Positions 24,607 through 33,543 of a stretch of 64,000 nucleotides of DNA are shown one piece after another. A model generated the notes under the pieces. That model worked only from the letters and a program-made list of their open reading frames with translations, did no database searches and had not been told where the DNA came from. The translations under genes and the position numbers were made by a program. How positions within the stretch are numbered: position 1 is the stretch's first letter; each line of letters opens with the position of its first letter. This DNA comes from Thermaerobacillus caldiproteolyticus. GTDB taxonomy: Bacteria > Bacillota > Bacilli > Bacillales > Anoxybacillaceae. The DNA is taken from assembly GCF_013761245.1 (NCBI RefSeq), contig NZ_JACDUT010000003.1, positions 62,001 to 126,000 of the forward strand, read 5' to 3'.

Positions 24607-25569
24607 ATGAGTAAGATTTATATTATCCATGAAAACCGCGAATGGACAATTCATTTAACGAGACGATTGGAAGAATTAGATTTGCCTTATGAAGAATGGT
24701 TTTTAGATGAAGGAATTGTTGATTTATCAGTTATACCGCCAGAGGGAGTATTTTATAGCCGAATGAGCGCTTCTTCGCATACGCGGGATCACCGTTTTGC
24801 ACCTGAACTGACGGAAGCTGTGCTTTCTTGGCTTGAACGACATGGGCGCAGAGTGCTGAACGGAAGCCGGGCGTTGCGGTTAGAGGTAAGTAAAGTAAAT
24901 CAATATATGGCGTTGAATGTTCATGGGATTCGAACGCCGAAGACGATTGCCGCTGTTGGCAAGAAACAAATTATTGAAGCAGCAAAACAACTTGGTTCTG
25001 CTTCATTTATTACAAAGCACAACCGTGCTGGAAAAGGACTTGGGGTGCAATTGTTCCACTCGGTTGAGGCGTTACAACAATATGTAGAAAGCACTGCATT
25101 TGAAGATTCTGTTGATGGAATTACGCTCGTTCAGGAATACATCCAAGCTCCTGAGCCGTTTATTACTCGCTGTGAGTTTGTCGGCGGGAAATTTGTCTAT
25201 GCCGTAAGAGTAGATACATCAGAAGGGTTTGAACTTTGCCCAGCCGATGCGTGCCAAATTGGCGATTTATTTTGTCCGGTTGGAGAAACAGCGGCTCGTC
25301 CAAAATTTGAAATTATCGACGATTTTTCAGACCCGATCATTGAAAAATATGAGCAGTTTTTGCGCGCGAATGATATTCATATTGCTGGCATTGAGTTTAT
25401 TCGCGATCGAAACGGTGACATTTTTACTTATGACGTGAACACCAATACGAACTATAACTCGGAAGCCGAAGCACGTGCCGGGAAGTTCGGTATGCTTGAA
25501 GTGGCGAAGTTTTTAGGAGAGGAATTGAAACAGTTGTCGTCATCTGTCACTTACAGATTAACAAATTAA
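24607..25569 (+). CDS. ATP-grasp (RimK-like) ligase
   Basis: 320 residues. N-terminal pre-ATP-grasp fold (MSKIYIIHENREWTIHLTRRL with YSRMSASSHTRDH), then an ATP-grasp domain from about residue 95: KVNQYMALNVHGIRTPKT, FITKHNRAGKGLGVQ, VQEYIQAPEPFITRCEFVGGKF, and the metal-binding end IEFIRDRNGDIFTYDVNTNTNYN. RimK-type enzymes join a carboxylate to an amine using ATP. Starts one base after the LLM gene with RBS AAAGGAGGAAAATAAG, so both share the S-box. The substrate is unknown; the pairing with a sulfur-type monooxygenase is unusual. Confidence 0.8.
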   Translation: MSKIYIIHENREWTIHLTRRLEELDLPYEEWFLDEGIVDLSVIPPEGVFYSRMSASSHTRDHRFAPELTEAVLSWLERHGRRVLNGSRALRLEVSKVNQYMALNVHGIRTPKTIAAVGKKQIIEAAKQLGSASFITKHNRAGKGLGVQLFHSVEALQQYVESTAFEDSVDGITLVQEYIQAPEPFITRCEFVGGKFVYAVRVDTSEGFELCPADACQIGDLFCPVGETAARPKFEIIDDFSDPIIEKYEQFLRANDIHIAGIEFIRDRNGDIFTYDVNTNTNYNSEAEARAGKFGMLEVAKFLGEELKQLSSSVTYRLTN

Positions 25570-25575
25570 GAGTGA

Positions 25576-25611
25576 AAAAGCCCTTTTCTATAAAAAGGGC
25601 TTTTACTTTTT
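25576..25611. terminator. Bidirectional terminator between the S-box operon and artP
   Basis: AAAAGCCCTTTT and AAAAGGGCTTTT form a perfect stem, followed by ACTTTTTATT on the plus strand and T-rich sequence on the minus strand. Serves convergent genes. Confidence 0.9.
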
Positions 25612-25612
25612 A

Positions 25613-26335
25613 TTACAATACTTTTGACAGAAACGATTTTGTCCGTTCGTGTTTTGGATTGTCGAAAATTTCACTTGGTGTCCCTTCTTCAACGATGTAG
25701 CCGCCGTCCATAAAAATGACACGGTCACCGACTTCGCGAGCAAAGCCCATTTCATGTGTTACAACGACCATTGTCATTCCTTCGTTCGCCAGTTGTTTCA
25801 TGACGGCTAACACTTCGCCGACCATTTCTGGGTCCAAGGCCGAAGTCGGTTCGTCAAATAACATCACTTTCGGCTCCATTGCCAGTGCTCGGGCGATGGC
25901 GACACGTTGTGCTTGTCCGCCGGATAGCGAGTCAGGGTAGATGTTGGCTTTATCTTGAAGACCAACCTTTTTTAGCAGCTCCATGGCTTTTTCTTTTGCT
26001 TTTTCGATCGGCCACTTTCGTACTTTTACGGGAGCTAATGTAATGTTATCAAGTACAGTCATGTGTGGAAATAAGTTAAAGCGCTGAAATACCATTCCTA
26101 CTTCTTCACGTACTTTATTAATGTCGGTATTTTTGTCTTTTAAATGAAATCCATTGATAATAATGTCTCCATCATCGAAATCTTCAAGAAGGTTTAAGCA
26201 GCGCAAAAATGTTGATTTCCCTGAGCCGGATGGTCCGATAATAACAACCATTTCTCGTTCCTGAATATGGGCATCAATTCCTTTTAACACTTGCAAATCG
26301 CCGAATGATTTTTTTAAATTCGTAACTTTAATCAT
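25613..26335 (-). CDS. artP: Basic amino-acid ABC transporter, ATP-binding subunit
   Basis: 240 residues. Walker [13 protein letters not shown] signature [15 protein letters not shown], Walker [15 protein letters not shown] and the switch histidine in [10 protein letters not shown]. Drives import through ArtM. Matches the NBD of Geobacillus Art(MP)2. Start overlaps artM (ATGA), coupling translation. Confidence 0.93.
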   Translation of the reverse strand: MIKVTNLKKSFGDLQVLKGIDAHIQEREMVVIIGPSGSGKSTFLRCLNLLEDFDDGDIIINGFHLKDKNTDINKVREEVGMVFQRFNLFPHMTVLDNITLAPVKVRKWPIEKAKEKAMELLKKVGLQDKANIYPDSLSGGQAQRVAIARALAMEPKVMLFDEPTSALDPEMVGEVLAVMKQLANEGMTMVVVTHEMGFAREVGDRVIFMDGGYIVEEGTPSEIFDNPKHERTKSFLSKVL

Positions 26336-26988
26336 TGGTTCGAATACTTCCTTTCCAAATAGTGTAGTAGTTTACTGAGGGAAAGGGTAAGAAGTAAATA
26401 AATGAATGCGACTGTTAAATACGGTTCCCAAACGCGATAATATTGTCCTTGTGCCGCTTTTCCCCAATACATAAGCTCGGGAGCAGCAATGACCGCACCG
26501 AGAGAAGAATCTTTAATTAATACGATAAATTCGTTTGTAAATGGCGGAATCATTCGCTTTAACGCTTGTGGTAAAATGACATAGCGCATTGCTTGAGTGT
26601 GGGTCATTCCAAGCGAACGGGCCGCTTCCATTTGCCCTTTATCAATCGATTGAATTCCTGCGCGGAAAATTTCCGCAACATAAGCGGCAGAGTTTAATGA
26701 TAAAGATACAGCCAGTGAAACAGTTGCACTCGGTTGGCTAAATAGAAGAGGCATTAACCCGAGGTGAACGAGTAACATTTGTACCAATAGAGGGGTTCCT
26801 CGGAAAAAGTTAATATACCATTCAAGCGGCAGGCGGACGAACCGCTTTGTTGACATTTTGCCAAGCCCGATCGCAAGTCCGAGAATAGAGCCCGCAATAA
26901 TGGCAATGATAGATAAACCGATCGTTAATAAAACGCCTTGCAGGAAAAATGGGGCGTATTCTTTTATAATGTCAAAACGAAAGTCCAT
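26332..26988 (-). CDS. artM: Basic amino-acid ABC transporter, permease subunit
   Basis: 218 residues from the ATG right after GGTGAGGAGA. HisM/GlnP-type permease with about five membrane helices and the EAA loop ([28 protein letters not shown] in one segment) that docks the ATPase. Forms a homodimer with two ArtP. Second gene of the artJ-artM-artP operon, separated from artJ by a strong hairpin. Confidence 0.92.
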   Translation of the reverse strand: MDFRFDIIKEYAPFFLQGVLLTIGLSIIAIIAGSILGLAIGLGKMSTKRFVRLPLEWYINFFRGTPLLVQMLLVHLGLMPLLFSQPSATVSLAVSLSLNSAAYVAEIFRAGIQSIDKGQMEAARSLGMTHTQAMRYVILPQALKRMIPPFTNEFIVLIKDSSLGAVIAAPELMYWGKAAQGQYYRVWEPYLTVAFIYLLLTLSLSKLLHYLERKYSNQ

Positions 26989-27007
26989 TCTCCTCACCTT
27001 TCTTATA

Positions 27008-27046
27008 AAAATTGCGTAACTAGCGATTGATAGTTACGCAATTTTT
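27008..27046 (-). terminator. Strong hairpin between artJ and artM
   Basis: ATTGCGTAACTA and TAGTTACGCAAT form a perfect 12-bp stem with an eight-base loop; the minus-strand transcript continues TTTTTATAAG. A leaky terminator here would give more binding protein than membrane complex. Confidence 0.88.
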
Positions 27047-27056
27047 CACATGTATG

Positions 27057-27869
27057 TTATTGCTGTTTGGTTAAGTTATCTACGTTTGGTTCATGACCAA
27101 ACCATTTCTTGTAAATTTCTGCGTATTTGCCACTGTCGATCACTTTTTTAATTGCTTCGTCAATTTTCGGTTTTAATTCGCTTCCTTTTGGGAACATGAG
27201 TCCATAAAATTCAGATTCAAAGTTCGTTGGGTCTTCAATGGTTTTTAATTTTTTATCAGGATTGTTTTTTACATATTCGTTCGCTACCGCGTTGTCTGTG
27301 ACAACTGCTTCTACGCCCCCGTTTAAAAGGTCCATAATGGCGACAACCGTATTTTCGAATTTTTTAATATTTTTATTTTCTTTACCAAGCAATTTTTCAA
27401 CAGCAGCTTGTCCGGTTGTTCCGTTTTGCACGCCAACGACTTTTCCTTTTAAATCAAGCGCGTTTTTGATAGGGCTGTCTTCTTTCACAAGAATCATATG
27501 AGTAGATTCAAAGTAAGGAACGGAGAAATCATACGTTTGTTTTCGATCATCGTTGATTGTAATACCGGAAATTGCTAAATTTACTTCTTTCCCTTGCTGC
27601 ACTGCTGCGAATAAAGGATCCCAGCCGATATTTTTTAAGTCGTAGTCTAATCCAGCTTCTTTCATGACTGCATCTAATAAATCAACGTCAAAACCAACGA
27701 TTTTTCCTTTATCCATATACTCAAACGGAGCGAATGAAGCATCTGTTCCAACAATAACTTTTTTCTTCGCATCCCCTGCTGAGGAAGTTGGTTCCGCTGA
27801 TTTTCCGCATCCAGCTAATGCCATAAATAAAGAGAAAAAAACAGCAACAATGACACCTTTTTTTATCAT
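27057..27869 (-). CDS. artJ: Arginine/lysine/histidine-binding lipoprotein
   Basis: 270 residues. Lipoprotein signal with lipobox ALAGC near residue 21, then a family 3 solute-binding fold (GTDASFAPFEYMDKGKIVGFDVDLLDAVM, with LAISGITINDDRK and GVQNGTTGQ further on). From memory it is very similar to ArtJ of G. stearothermophilus, which binds Arg, Lys and His. Captures the amino acid outside the membrane for ArtMP. First gene of the operon with its own promoter. Context with rocB and ald suggests use of amino acids as carbon and nitrogen sources. Confidence 0.92.
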   Translation of the reverse strand: MIKKGVIVAVFFSLFMALAGCGKSAEPTSSAGDAKKKVIVGTDASFAPFEYMDKGKIVGFDVDLLDAVMKEAGLDYDLKNIGWDPLFAAVQQGKEVNLAISGITINDDRKQTYDFSVPYFESTHMILVKEDSPIKNALDLKGKVVGVQNGTTGQAAVEKLLGKENKNIKKFENTVVAIMDLLNGGVEAVVTDNAVANEYVKNNPDKKLKTIEDPTNFESEFYGLMFPKGSELKPKIDEAIKKVIDSGKYAEIYKKWFGHEPNVDNLTKQQ

Positions 27870-27911
27870 TATAATCCCCCTTTGTTATACCCTTTGTTCA
27901 TGGACGATTAC

Positions 27912-27940
27912 ATACTATCAGTATTTTTTATTTTATGCAA
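27912..27940 (-). promoter_or_regulatory. Sigma-A promoter of artJ
   Basis: Minus strand: TTGCAT - 17 bp - TAGTAT, about 45 bp upstream of artJ. The spacer is very AT-rich (AAAATAAAAAATACTGA) and could include an ARG box for ArgR/AhrC, which I cannot score. Confidence 0.7.
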
Positions 27941-28250
27941 TAGTATTTATAAAAATAATTATTTGAATATTTTGGAATAATTGATATATGCATATAAATC
28001 CTCTATTATATATTTATTTATAGCTATTATTTATATATGTATAGAACATTCAAAAAATAACAAATAATACATTTTTATAAAATAACGTAATTGAGGCAGA
28101 AGGTTATTAATTATATTAAATTAATTGGCGTTTAATGTTATTGCCTATTAAGCATCATGTTTTATAATAGTTGGAAAAATATAATTACTATTGCATAAAT
28201 AATATTCTTTCGTTATGATGTCAATTTTGAAAAATAACAAGACAACAAAG
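27941..28250. other. Very AT-rich intergenic DNA
   Basis: Region between the artJ promoter and the putP-like remnant, with long A/T tracts. No ORF or RNA element recognised. Confidence 0.4.
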
Positions 28251-28265
28251 GGTGAGGAGAATCTC

Positions 28266-28446
28266 TTGGTATTTGTTTCTGTGGCTATTTATATGATGGG
28301 GATGTTGTTTATTGATTATTGGACATATAAGTGTATGTCGAATCTTTCGGAGTTATATGCTCGGGAGAAGGACTTTAGGGTTTGCCGTGACAGGAGCTTC
28401 TGAGATGAGCGTTTGGCTGCTGGCCTGATTAGAGGTTTAAAGCATG
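28266..28446 (+). pseudogene. Decayed 5' remnant of a PutP/OpuE-type sodium/proline symporter
   Basis: A TTG start with RBS GGTGAGGAG opens VFVSVAIYMMGMLFIDYWTY then KCMSNLSE, matching the first helix of PutP/OpuE (family: SNLSDYMLGGRGLG). A one-base shift near 28353-28357 then gives YMLGRRTLGFAVTGASEMSV then WLLA in the +1 frame, matching [24 protein letters not shown] with four residues deleted, before stops at 28426 and 28438. Only about 60 of roughly 490 codons remain. A clear gene fragment, not functional. Confidence 0.8.
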
Positions 28447-28692
28447 CCACTAAAGTCATTCGTTTTCCACATTTCTATTGTATAAACCATCTATTTAGTC
28501 TTAATCATTCATCATCAAATGTTGATTGAATAGAAATATGTCTAGAGAGACCTCTTTTTCATCCTTTACTAGTGTTCCCATTGTTTTCTTAATCGAAATA
28601 TCTTAAGAGTATTAAATTTATTAATATAACAACCCTTATATACCTTCATACAATGGTTATTATTTATTTATTTATTTAGATGTATGAAAAGA
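28447..28692. other. Gene-free DNA after the putP-like remnant
   Basis: No coding signal; no further PutP-like sequence recognised. AT-rich with short TTATT repeats (about 28660-28678). Confidence 0.4.
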
Positions 28693-28742
28693 GGAATAAA
28701 TGTTATTCCTTCCAGCTTGCCGGCAAAGTCGACAAGCTGGAA
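28693..28742 (-). terminator. Two hairpins downstream of the nitrilase gene
   Basis: TTCCAGCTTG/CAAGCTGGAA (28710-28742, perfect 10 bp) and GGAATAA/TTATTCC (28693-28709) lie one after the other on the transcript. The U-run is weak, so termination is likely but not certain. Confidence 0.5.
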
Positions 28743-28779
28743 TTTATATAAATAAATTAGGATGTTATTCTACAATCTT

Positions 28780-29640
28780 TTATTTCCAATCCGGATACAA
28801 GTCGGTACGGCGGTCGCGCCATGTCGTAACAGAGCCTTTTTCCCTCACTTTATATAAGAGGGACAAGTCTAAGTCGGCTGTGACGATCATGTCGTCGTTG
28901 ATTTCTCCTTCGACTAAAATGCCGCGTGGCGGAAATGGGATGTCGTTCGGAGTAATGACTGCGGCTTGACCGAAGTTGGCGCGCATAAAATCAACAGTTG
29001 GTAGCGAACCGACGGTACCTGTCGTGACAACATACACTTGATTTTCGACGGCACGGGCATGACAGCAATACCGTACGCGATGGAAGCCATGGCGATCGTC
29101 GGTACAAGATGGGCAGAAGATGACGTCAGCTCCTTTGGCACGTACGATTCTGACTACTTCAGGAAATTCAATATCATAACATGTGAGTAAAGCGATTGTT
29201 CCTTTTTCTGTTTCAAACACATTGATGCTTTCCCCTGGCGTAATTCCCCATTCTTTAACTTCTGTTGGCGTAATATGCAGCTTTGCTTGTTGGTGAATGA
29301 GTCCGTCAGGTGTAAACAAATGAGCGACGTTGTACAGTTTTCCATCTTTGCGAATGACATGCGTTCCACCGATGAGGTACATGCCGGTTTGCTTCGCTAG
29401 CGAGGTAAATAGCTCGTAATATGGTTCCGTATAATTCGGCAAGTCGTCGATTGTCGGTGCTTGGTTCTTTTTCGTTGGAATGGATAACAATTGAGTTGTT
29501 ATAAATTCAGGAAAAAGGACAAATTCGGTCTCGAACTCTTGTGCTGTTTTCACGTAATGGGTAACTTGGTCAACAAACTCTTGGTAAGAATGAATCGTAT
29601 GAAGGTGATATTGAACGGCTGACACACGCAATGGTTTCAC
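28780..29640 (-). CDS. Carbon-nitrogen hydrolase (nitrilase family)
   Basis: 286 residues from a GTG preceded by AAGGAAGT. The Glu-Lys-Cys triad is visible: FPEF (Glu near 45), KLHITPTE (Lys near 120) and LTCYDIEFPE (Cys near 153). Hydrolyses amides or nitriles. It resembles the nitrilase half of B. subtilis YhcX but has no acetyltransferase domain. Substrate unknown. Monocistronic. Confidence 0.85.
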   Translation of the reverse strand: MKPLRVSAVQYHLHTIHSYQEFVDQVTHYVKTAQEFETEFVLFPEFITTQLLSIPTKKNQAPTIDDLPNYTEPYYELFTSLAKQTGMYLIGGTHVIRKDGKLYNVAHLFTPDGLIHQQAKLHITPTEVKEWGITPGESINVFETEKGTIALLTCYDIEFPEVVRIVRAKGADVIFCPSCTDDRHGFHRVRYCCHARAVENQVYVVTTGTVGSLPTVDFMRANFGQAAVITPNDIPFPPRGILVEGEINDDMIVTADLDLSLLYKVREKGSVTTWRDRRTDLYPDWK

Positions 29641-30007
29641 ACTTCCTTTTTCAAGTTATTTATGTAGAACGTATATTATCATAAAATTAACTATTCGTCG
29701 CGTTTTTGGTTTGTTATTGTTTAGAAAAATAATGGATATCAAAGTTTTACAGCGGCAAAATCGGCGCCGGTCATTGTGCCGTTAAAAAATTAGCTCCAGC
29801 ATGATTAACGGGAGCGTTTTTCTCTAAAGGCTCAATTCCCGTTAAGGATTGATTTCTCTCTTTTTGCGTTTTTACCAGAGAATGAAACGGAAAAATAATA
29901 ATCATTACTGCACTACTATTGGAGATAGTCTGAAAAATTCTATCTTTTTAGGATTTTCGCTTTCAGTTAAAAAATTCCTCTCATAAATAAAATCATTTTC
30001 AATCAAA
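29641..30007. other. Gene-free region upstream of the nitrilase gene
   Basis: About 370 bp. A weak hairpin on the plus strand (GCTCC/GGAGC then GTTTTT, around 29792-29821) has no gene to serve. No ORF or RNA family recognised. Confidence 0.35.
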
Positions 30008-30044
30008 AACAATAAGGCAGAATGTATCATTCTGCCTTATTGTT
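30008..30044 (-). terminator. Terminator of pdxK, overlapping its last codons
   Basis: AACAATAAGGCAGAAT and ATTCTGCCTTATTGTT form a perfect 16-bp stem with a five-base loop, then TTTTGATTG on the minus strand. The pdxK stop codon lies in the stem. Confidence 0.9.
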
Positions 30045-30855
30045 CCTTATACAAACGGTAAGCGGCATGGTTCGTTGGCCCGACGTATTGGTTGAGCGGG
30101 AATGAATGGCGGATCGCTTCAGTAATGAACGCTTTGGCTGTAGCGATCGCTTCTTTGACAGGTTTCCCTTTTGCAAGTTCCGCTGTAATCGCAGCGGAGT
30201 ACGTACAGCCTGCACCGTGAGTGTATGTTGTATCAATGCGGTCAGATTCAAGCAGCTCAAAAGTTTCGCCATCATATAAGACGTCGACAGCTTTTTCATG
30301 AGGGATTTTACTGCCGCCTTTGACAAGGACATATTTGGCGCCAAGTTCATGAATTTTCGCTGCCGCTTCTTTCATTTCGTCGATGCTTCGAATCGGTGCT
30401 TGTCCGCTCAATTGTGCAGCTTCAAATAAGTTTGGTGTCACAACAGTGGCTTTCGGTACGAGCACTTCGCGATAGCACACCGTATTTTCTGGGTGTAGAG
30501 CCTCATCCGCTCCTTTACATACCATGACAGGATCGACAACGACATTCGTCAAGTTATGCTTTTCGATTGTTTTTGCGGCTAGTTCGATAATATCGGTCGT
30601 TGGAAGCATGCCTGTTTTCATCGCATGGACGCCAACGCCGACAATAATCGTTTCAAGTTGCGCTTCAATGGTTGCCAGATCAATTGGAAACACTTGATGG
30701 AACCAGTTGTTATGCGGGTCCATCGCGACAATTGTCGTTAATGCGGTCATTCCGTATACGCCGCGTTCTTGAAACGTTTTTAAATCTGCCTGAATTCCTG
30801 CGCCACCGCTGCTGTCAGAGCCGGCGATCGTTAATGCTTTGTACATGGTCATCAT
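30037..30855 (-). CDS. pdxK: Pyridoxine/pyridoxal kinase (PdxK/ThiD family)
   Basis: 272 residues. ThiD-like ribokinase fold: TIAGSDSSGGAGIQADLKTF, AMKTGMLPTTDIIELAA, VVDPVMVCKGADEAL and catalytic Cys in YTHGAGCTYSAAI. From memory it is closest to B. subtilis PdxK (YwdB, 271 aa) rather than the HMP-P kinase of the thi operon. Phosphorylates B6 vitamers in PLP salvage; ThiD-like side activity is possible. First member here of the ywd-type gene order. RBS AGGGGGAA. Confidence 0.88.
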   Translation of the reverse strand: MMTMYKALTIAGSDSSGGAGIQADLKTFQERGVYGMTALTTIVAMDPHNNWFHQVFPIDLATIEAQLETIIVGVGVHAMKTGMLPTTDIIELAAKTIEKHNLTNVVVDPVMVCKGADEALHPENTVCYREVLVPKATVVTPNLFEAAQLSGQAPIRSIDEMKEAAAKIHELGAKYVLVKGGSKIPHEKAVDVLYDGETFELLESDRIDTTYTHGAGCTYSAAITAELAKGKPVKEAIATAKAFITEAIRHSFPLNQYVGPTNHAAYRLYKEQ

Positions 30856-30925
30856 GGATTCCCCCTAATTATATCAGTAATAAGTCCTATTCACTATTTT
30901 ACACGACTTTACCATTTTACCAATA

Positions 30926-30962
30926 TAAAAAAGCTGGCACTGCGAGAGTACGCAGCACCAGC
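30926..30962 (-). terminator. Terminator of ald
   Basis: The minus-strand RNA GCTGGTGCTGCG...CGCAGUGCCAGC pairs over 12 bp with two G-U pairs, followed by TTTTTTAT. The G-U pairs exist only on the minus strand, which fixes its direction. Confidence 0.88.
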
Positions 30963-30971
30963 GCGACAGGA

Positions 30972-32105
30972 TTAATGAGTAGTCAACTGTTTTTCTAACG
31001 CCTGTTCGACTGGAACGTATTCGTAGCCGAGATCGCGAGCGACGGCTTCGTATGTGATTTCGCCGTTGACCACGTTTGCGCCGAGTTTTAATGCCGGATT
31101 GTCAGCGATTGCTTGATGAACGCCTTTGTTAGCGATTTGTAGCGCATATGGAATCGTTACGTTTGTTAACGCGATTGTCGATGTTCTTGGTACAGCTCCA
31201 GGCATGTTCGCCACAGCATAGTGAACGACGCCATGTTTGACGTAAGTTGGGTTGTCGTGAGTCGTGACATGATCGCTTGTTTCGACGATTCCGCCTTGGT
31301 CGATAGCGACGTCAACGATGACAGAACCTGGTTTCATTGCTTTGACCATATCTTCTGTTACAAGTTTTGGTGCTTTTGCTCCTGGGATTAAGACAGCGCC
31401 GATGACAAGATCAGACTCTGCTACCGCTTGAGCGATGTTCATTGGGTTAGACATTAATGTCGTAATTTGGTTACCGAAAATATCGTCTAATTCACGAAGA
31501 CGGTCAGCACTCAAGTCGATGATCGTTACATCTGCCCCTAAACCGATTGCGACTTTCGCTGCGTTTGTTCCAACGACACCGCCGCCGATAATTGTTACTT
31601 TTCCGCGGCTTACTCCTGGAACACCGCCGAGGAGAATGCCTTTTCCGCCTTTTGGTTTTTCAAGGAATTGTGCACCGATTTGTGCTGCCATTCTTCCCGC
31701 TACTTCGCTCATTGGCGTAAGAAGTGGAAGAGTGCGGCCGACTTGTACTGTTTCATAAGCGATGGCAATGACGCCTTTCTCTTTTAACGCGCGAGTCAAC
31801 TCTGGTTCCGCCGCAAGGTGTAAGTAAGTGAATAAAATTAATCCCGGACGGAAATAGTCGTATTCGCTTGGTAATGGCTCTTTTACTTTCATGACCATAT
31901 CTGCTTGTGCCCATACGTCTGCGGCGTTGTCGATGATTTGCGCTCCAGCGCTTGTGTAATCTTCATTTGTGAAACCGCTTCCAACACCGGCATCTTTTTC
32001 AATAATAACTTGATGACCTGCATGAACGAAAGACATTACGCCTGCAGGAGTGATCGCTACACGATTTTCGTTATTTTTGATTTCCTTTGGTACACCAATA
32101 ATCAT
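30972..32105 (-). CDS. ald: Alanine dehydrogenase
   Basis: 377 residues. Oxidatively deaminates L-alanine to pyruvate and ammonia with NAD. Substrate-binding residues R15 (NENRVAITP), K75 (VKVKEPLP) and H96 (TYLHLAAE) are present, plus the NAD motif [13 protein letters not shown] and the catalytic Asp region [23 protein letters not shown]. The regulator gene adeR lies just upstream on the same strand with a palindrome between them. Useful for growth on alanine and during sporulation. Confidence 0.97.
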   Translation of the reverse strand: MIIGVPKEIKNNENRVAITPAGVMSFVHAGHQVIIEKDAGVGSGFTNEDYTSAGAQIIDNAADVWAQADMVMKVKEPLPSEYDYFRPGLILFTYLHLAAEPELTRALKEKGVIAIAYETVQVGRTLPLLTPMSEVAGRMAAQIGAQFLEKPKGGKGILLGGVPGVSRGKVTIIGGGVVGTNAAKVAIGLGADVTIIDLSADRLRELDDIFGNQITTLMSNPMNIAQAVAESDLVIGAVLIPGAKAPKLVTEDMVKAMKPGSVIVDVAIDQGGIVETSDHVTTHDNPTYVKHGVVHYAVANMPGAVPRTSTIALTNVTIPYALQIANKGVHQAIADNPALKLGANVVNGEITYEAVARDLGYEYVPVEQALEKQLTTH

Positions 32106-32141
32106 TGGTTGAGTTCCTCCCTTGTATATGTCCTTACTTGC

Positions 32142-32157
32142 AGTATAAACGGTTTCA
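32142..32157 (-). promoter_or_regulatory. ald promoter -10 with overlapping cre-like site
   Basis: Minus strand: -10 TATACT (32142-32147) without a good -35, as expected for an activator-dependent promoter. TGAAACCGTTTATA (32144-32157) matches the cre consensus at 13 of 14 positions and overlaps the -10. Confidence 0.55.
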
Positions 32158-32198
32158 CGCGTTTTTTCTTTGTTTAGAAGAAAAAAAGAAGCGGCCTC

Positions 32199-32220
32199 AT
32201 TTTGTGGATTTCCACAAAAT
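32199..32220. promoter_or_regulatory. 22-bp palindrome between adeR and ald (candidate AdeR operator or terminator)
   Basis: ATTTTGTGGA-TT-TCCACAAAAT has perfect 10-bp arms and touches the adeR stop codon. It is centred about 70-75 bp upstream of the ald start point, a typical activator position. No T run follows on either strand, so an operator is favoured over a terminator. Confidence 0.55.
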
Positions 32221-33458
32221 TAATGCAGCGCTTCGTATTTAGCAAGTTTAATATCAATGTAAAGTTTTACTTTTTGATTGATATCGTGTAAGTTGATTTC
32301 CCCAATTTCTGCGATGCGTTTGAGACGATAAGAAAGGGTATTAGCGTGAATATTCAACGCTTTTGCTGTTTCGTTCACGTTGCTGTCGTGGTCAAAAAAG
32401 ACTTCAAATGTTTCCACGAGATTCGTATGATGCTTTTCGTCATACGCTTGTAATTTCAAGAGAGAGGAATTGATAAATTCACCTTGGCGTTTTTTCTCTA
32501 AAAGTAAGTCAAAAAATTGGTAAATGCCTAATTGTTGATAACTATAAATGGTGGAAGTTTGTTCCGGAAATTTTTCTTTTATCGCTAATACGGTTAGCGC
32601 TTCTTTATAGCTTTTTTCGATATGTTCATACGTTTCGTAAATACCACCAAAGCTGCTTTTGATACTGTTGACGTGAAAGCGCTCTTTCATCTTCGTCCCA
32701 AACGATATGATAAATTGATTGAGTTCATGCAATGGCTGTAAGGTCGATTTAGGAGCGGCCAGTAAAATAAAATCGTGACGGTCGACTGTGTAAAGGAGCA
32801 CGTGAATTTGCTGTGTCGTTTGTAAAATGTACGAAATTTGTTTTTCAATGTCGTTTGTGATATCGCTGGCGAAACGAAAGATGAGTACGGAAAATAGCGG
32901 AGCAGTTGGAATTTGCATCATCGCAAAATTTTCCTTAATTTCTTCATTGGCGGTAATATGACCGGTCAATAGCTTCCAAAAAAATTCTTGCACCCGCTCT
33001 TCTCTTTTATTTTTGCGCATATACAGCTGCAATACTTTATTTTTCGCTGCTTTGGCCGCTTTTTTCAACAATTCCATATCGTCTTTTGACAACGTTCGGT
33101 CTGCCTCTAACGCCCAAATAAACCCGATGACTTCATTATTTTTCCAAATGGATACCGCAACGCGGTTGCCGAGGCCAACTTCCGAAATCGTTTCGACACG
33201 AACAGGCTCCATGCTGCTTAATAATGCGGGGATGACCCCTTTTTTCCATAGGCTATTAATTACTTTTTCTGGGACGCGGCGGCTAATGATCGTGGCGGTG
33301 CGTGCCGGATCAGTATAGTCATCGTGCGCGCTGTAGGCAATGAGTCTATGATTGGCATCTTCGATTGTAATCGGGCATTGTAATAAATCACTAATTCGAT
33401 CGGCAAACTCTTCAAGGCTATCAAAATTCGCTTTGAACGGGTCATCCTGATACGTCAC
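32220..33458 (-). CDS. adeR: PucR-family regulator of alanine dehydrogenase
   Basis: 412 residues. Middle part is CdaR/GGDEF-like; the C-terminal PucR helix-turn-helix is ETAKALNIHANTLSYRLKRI. B. subtilis AdeR, also next to ald, activates ald in response to alanine, and this gene has the same family and position. RBS GTGAGGAGA. Divergent from rocB with about 190 bp between. Confidence 0.85.
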   Translation of the reverse strand: MTYQDDPFKANFDSLEEFADRISDLLQCPITIEDANHRLIAYSAHDDYTDPARTATIISRRVPEKVINSLWKKGVIPALLSSMEPVRVETISEVGLGNRVAVSIWKNNEVIGFIWALEADRTLSKDDMELLKKAAKAAKNKVLQLYMRKNKREERVQEFFWKLLTGHITANEEIKENFAMMQIPTAPLFSVLIFRFASDITNDIEKQISYILQTTQQIHVLLYTVDRHDFILLAAPKSTLQPLHELNQFIISFGTKMKERFHVNSIKSSFGGIYETYEHIEKSYKEALTVLAIKEKFPEQTSTIYSYQQLGIYQFFDLLLEKKRQGEFINSSLLKLQAYDEKHHTNLVETFEVFFDHDSNVNETAKALNIHANTLSYRLKRIAEIGEINLHDINQKVKLYIDIKLAKYEALH

Positions 33459-33543
33459 ATCGTTCTCCTCACTTCCTAAATGGCGTTTGTGGAAATAAAC
33501 AATCGATCATTTGCTTTTTTAATTGTAACAAAAAATGTGAGAG

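Noticed and set aside
27918-27990. ARG boxes upstream of artJ
   Set aside because: AT-rich matches such as TGCATAAAATAAAAAAT are too weak to call without scoring.
28215-28403. A 62-residue membrane protein gene
   Set aside because: Its sequence is the start of a PutP/OpuE-type symporter that continues in another frame, so it is a gene fragment.
29792-29821. Plus-strand terminator GCTCC/GGAGC
   Set aside because: Short, long-looped stem with no gene upstream to terminate.
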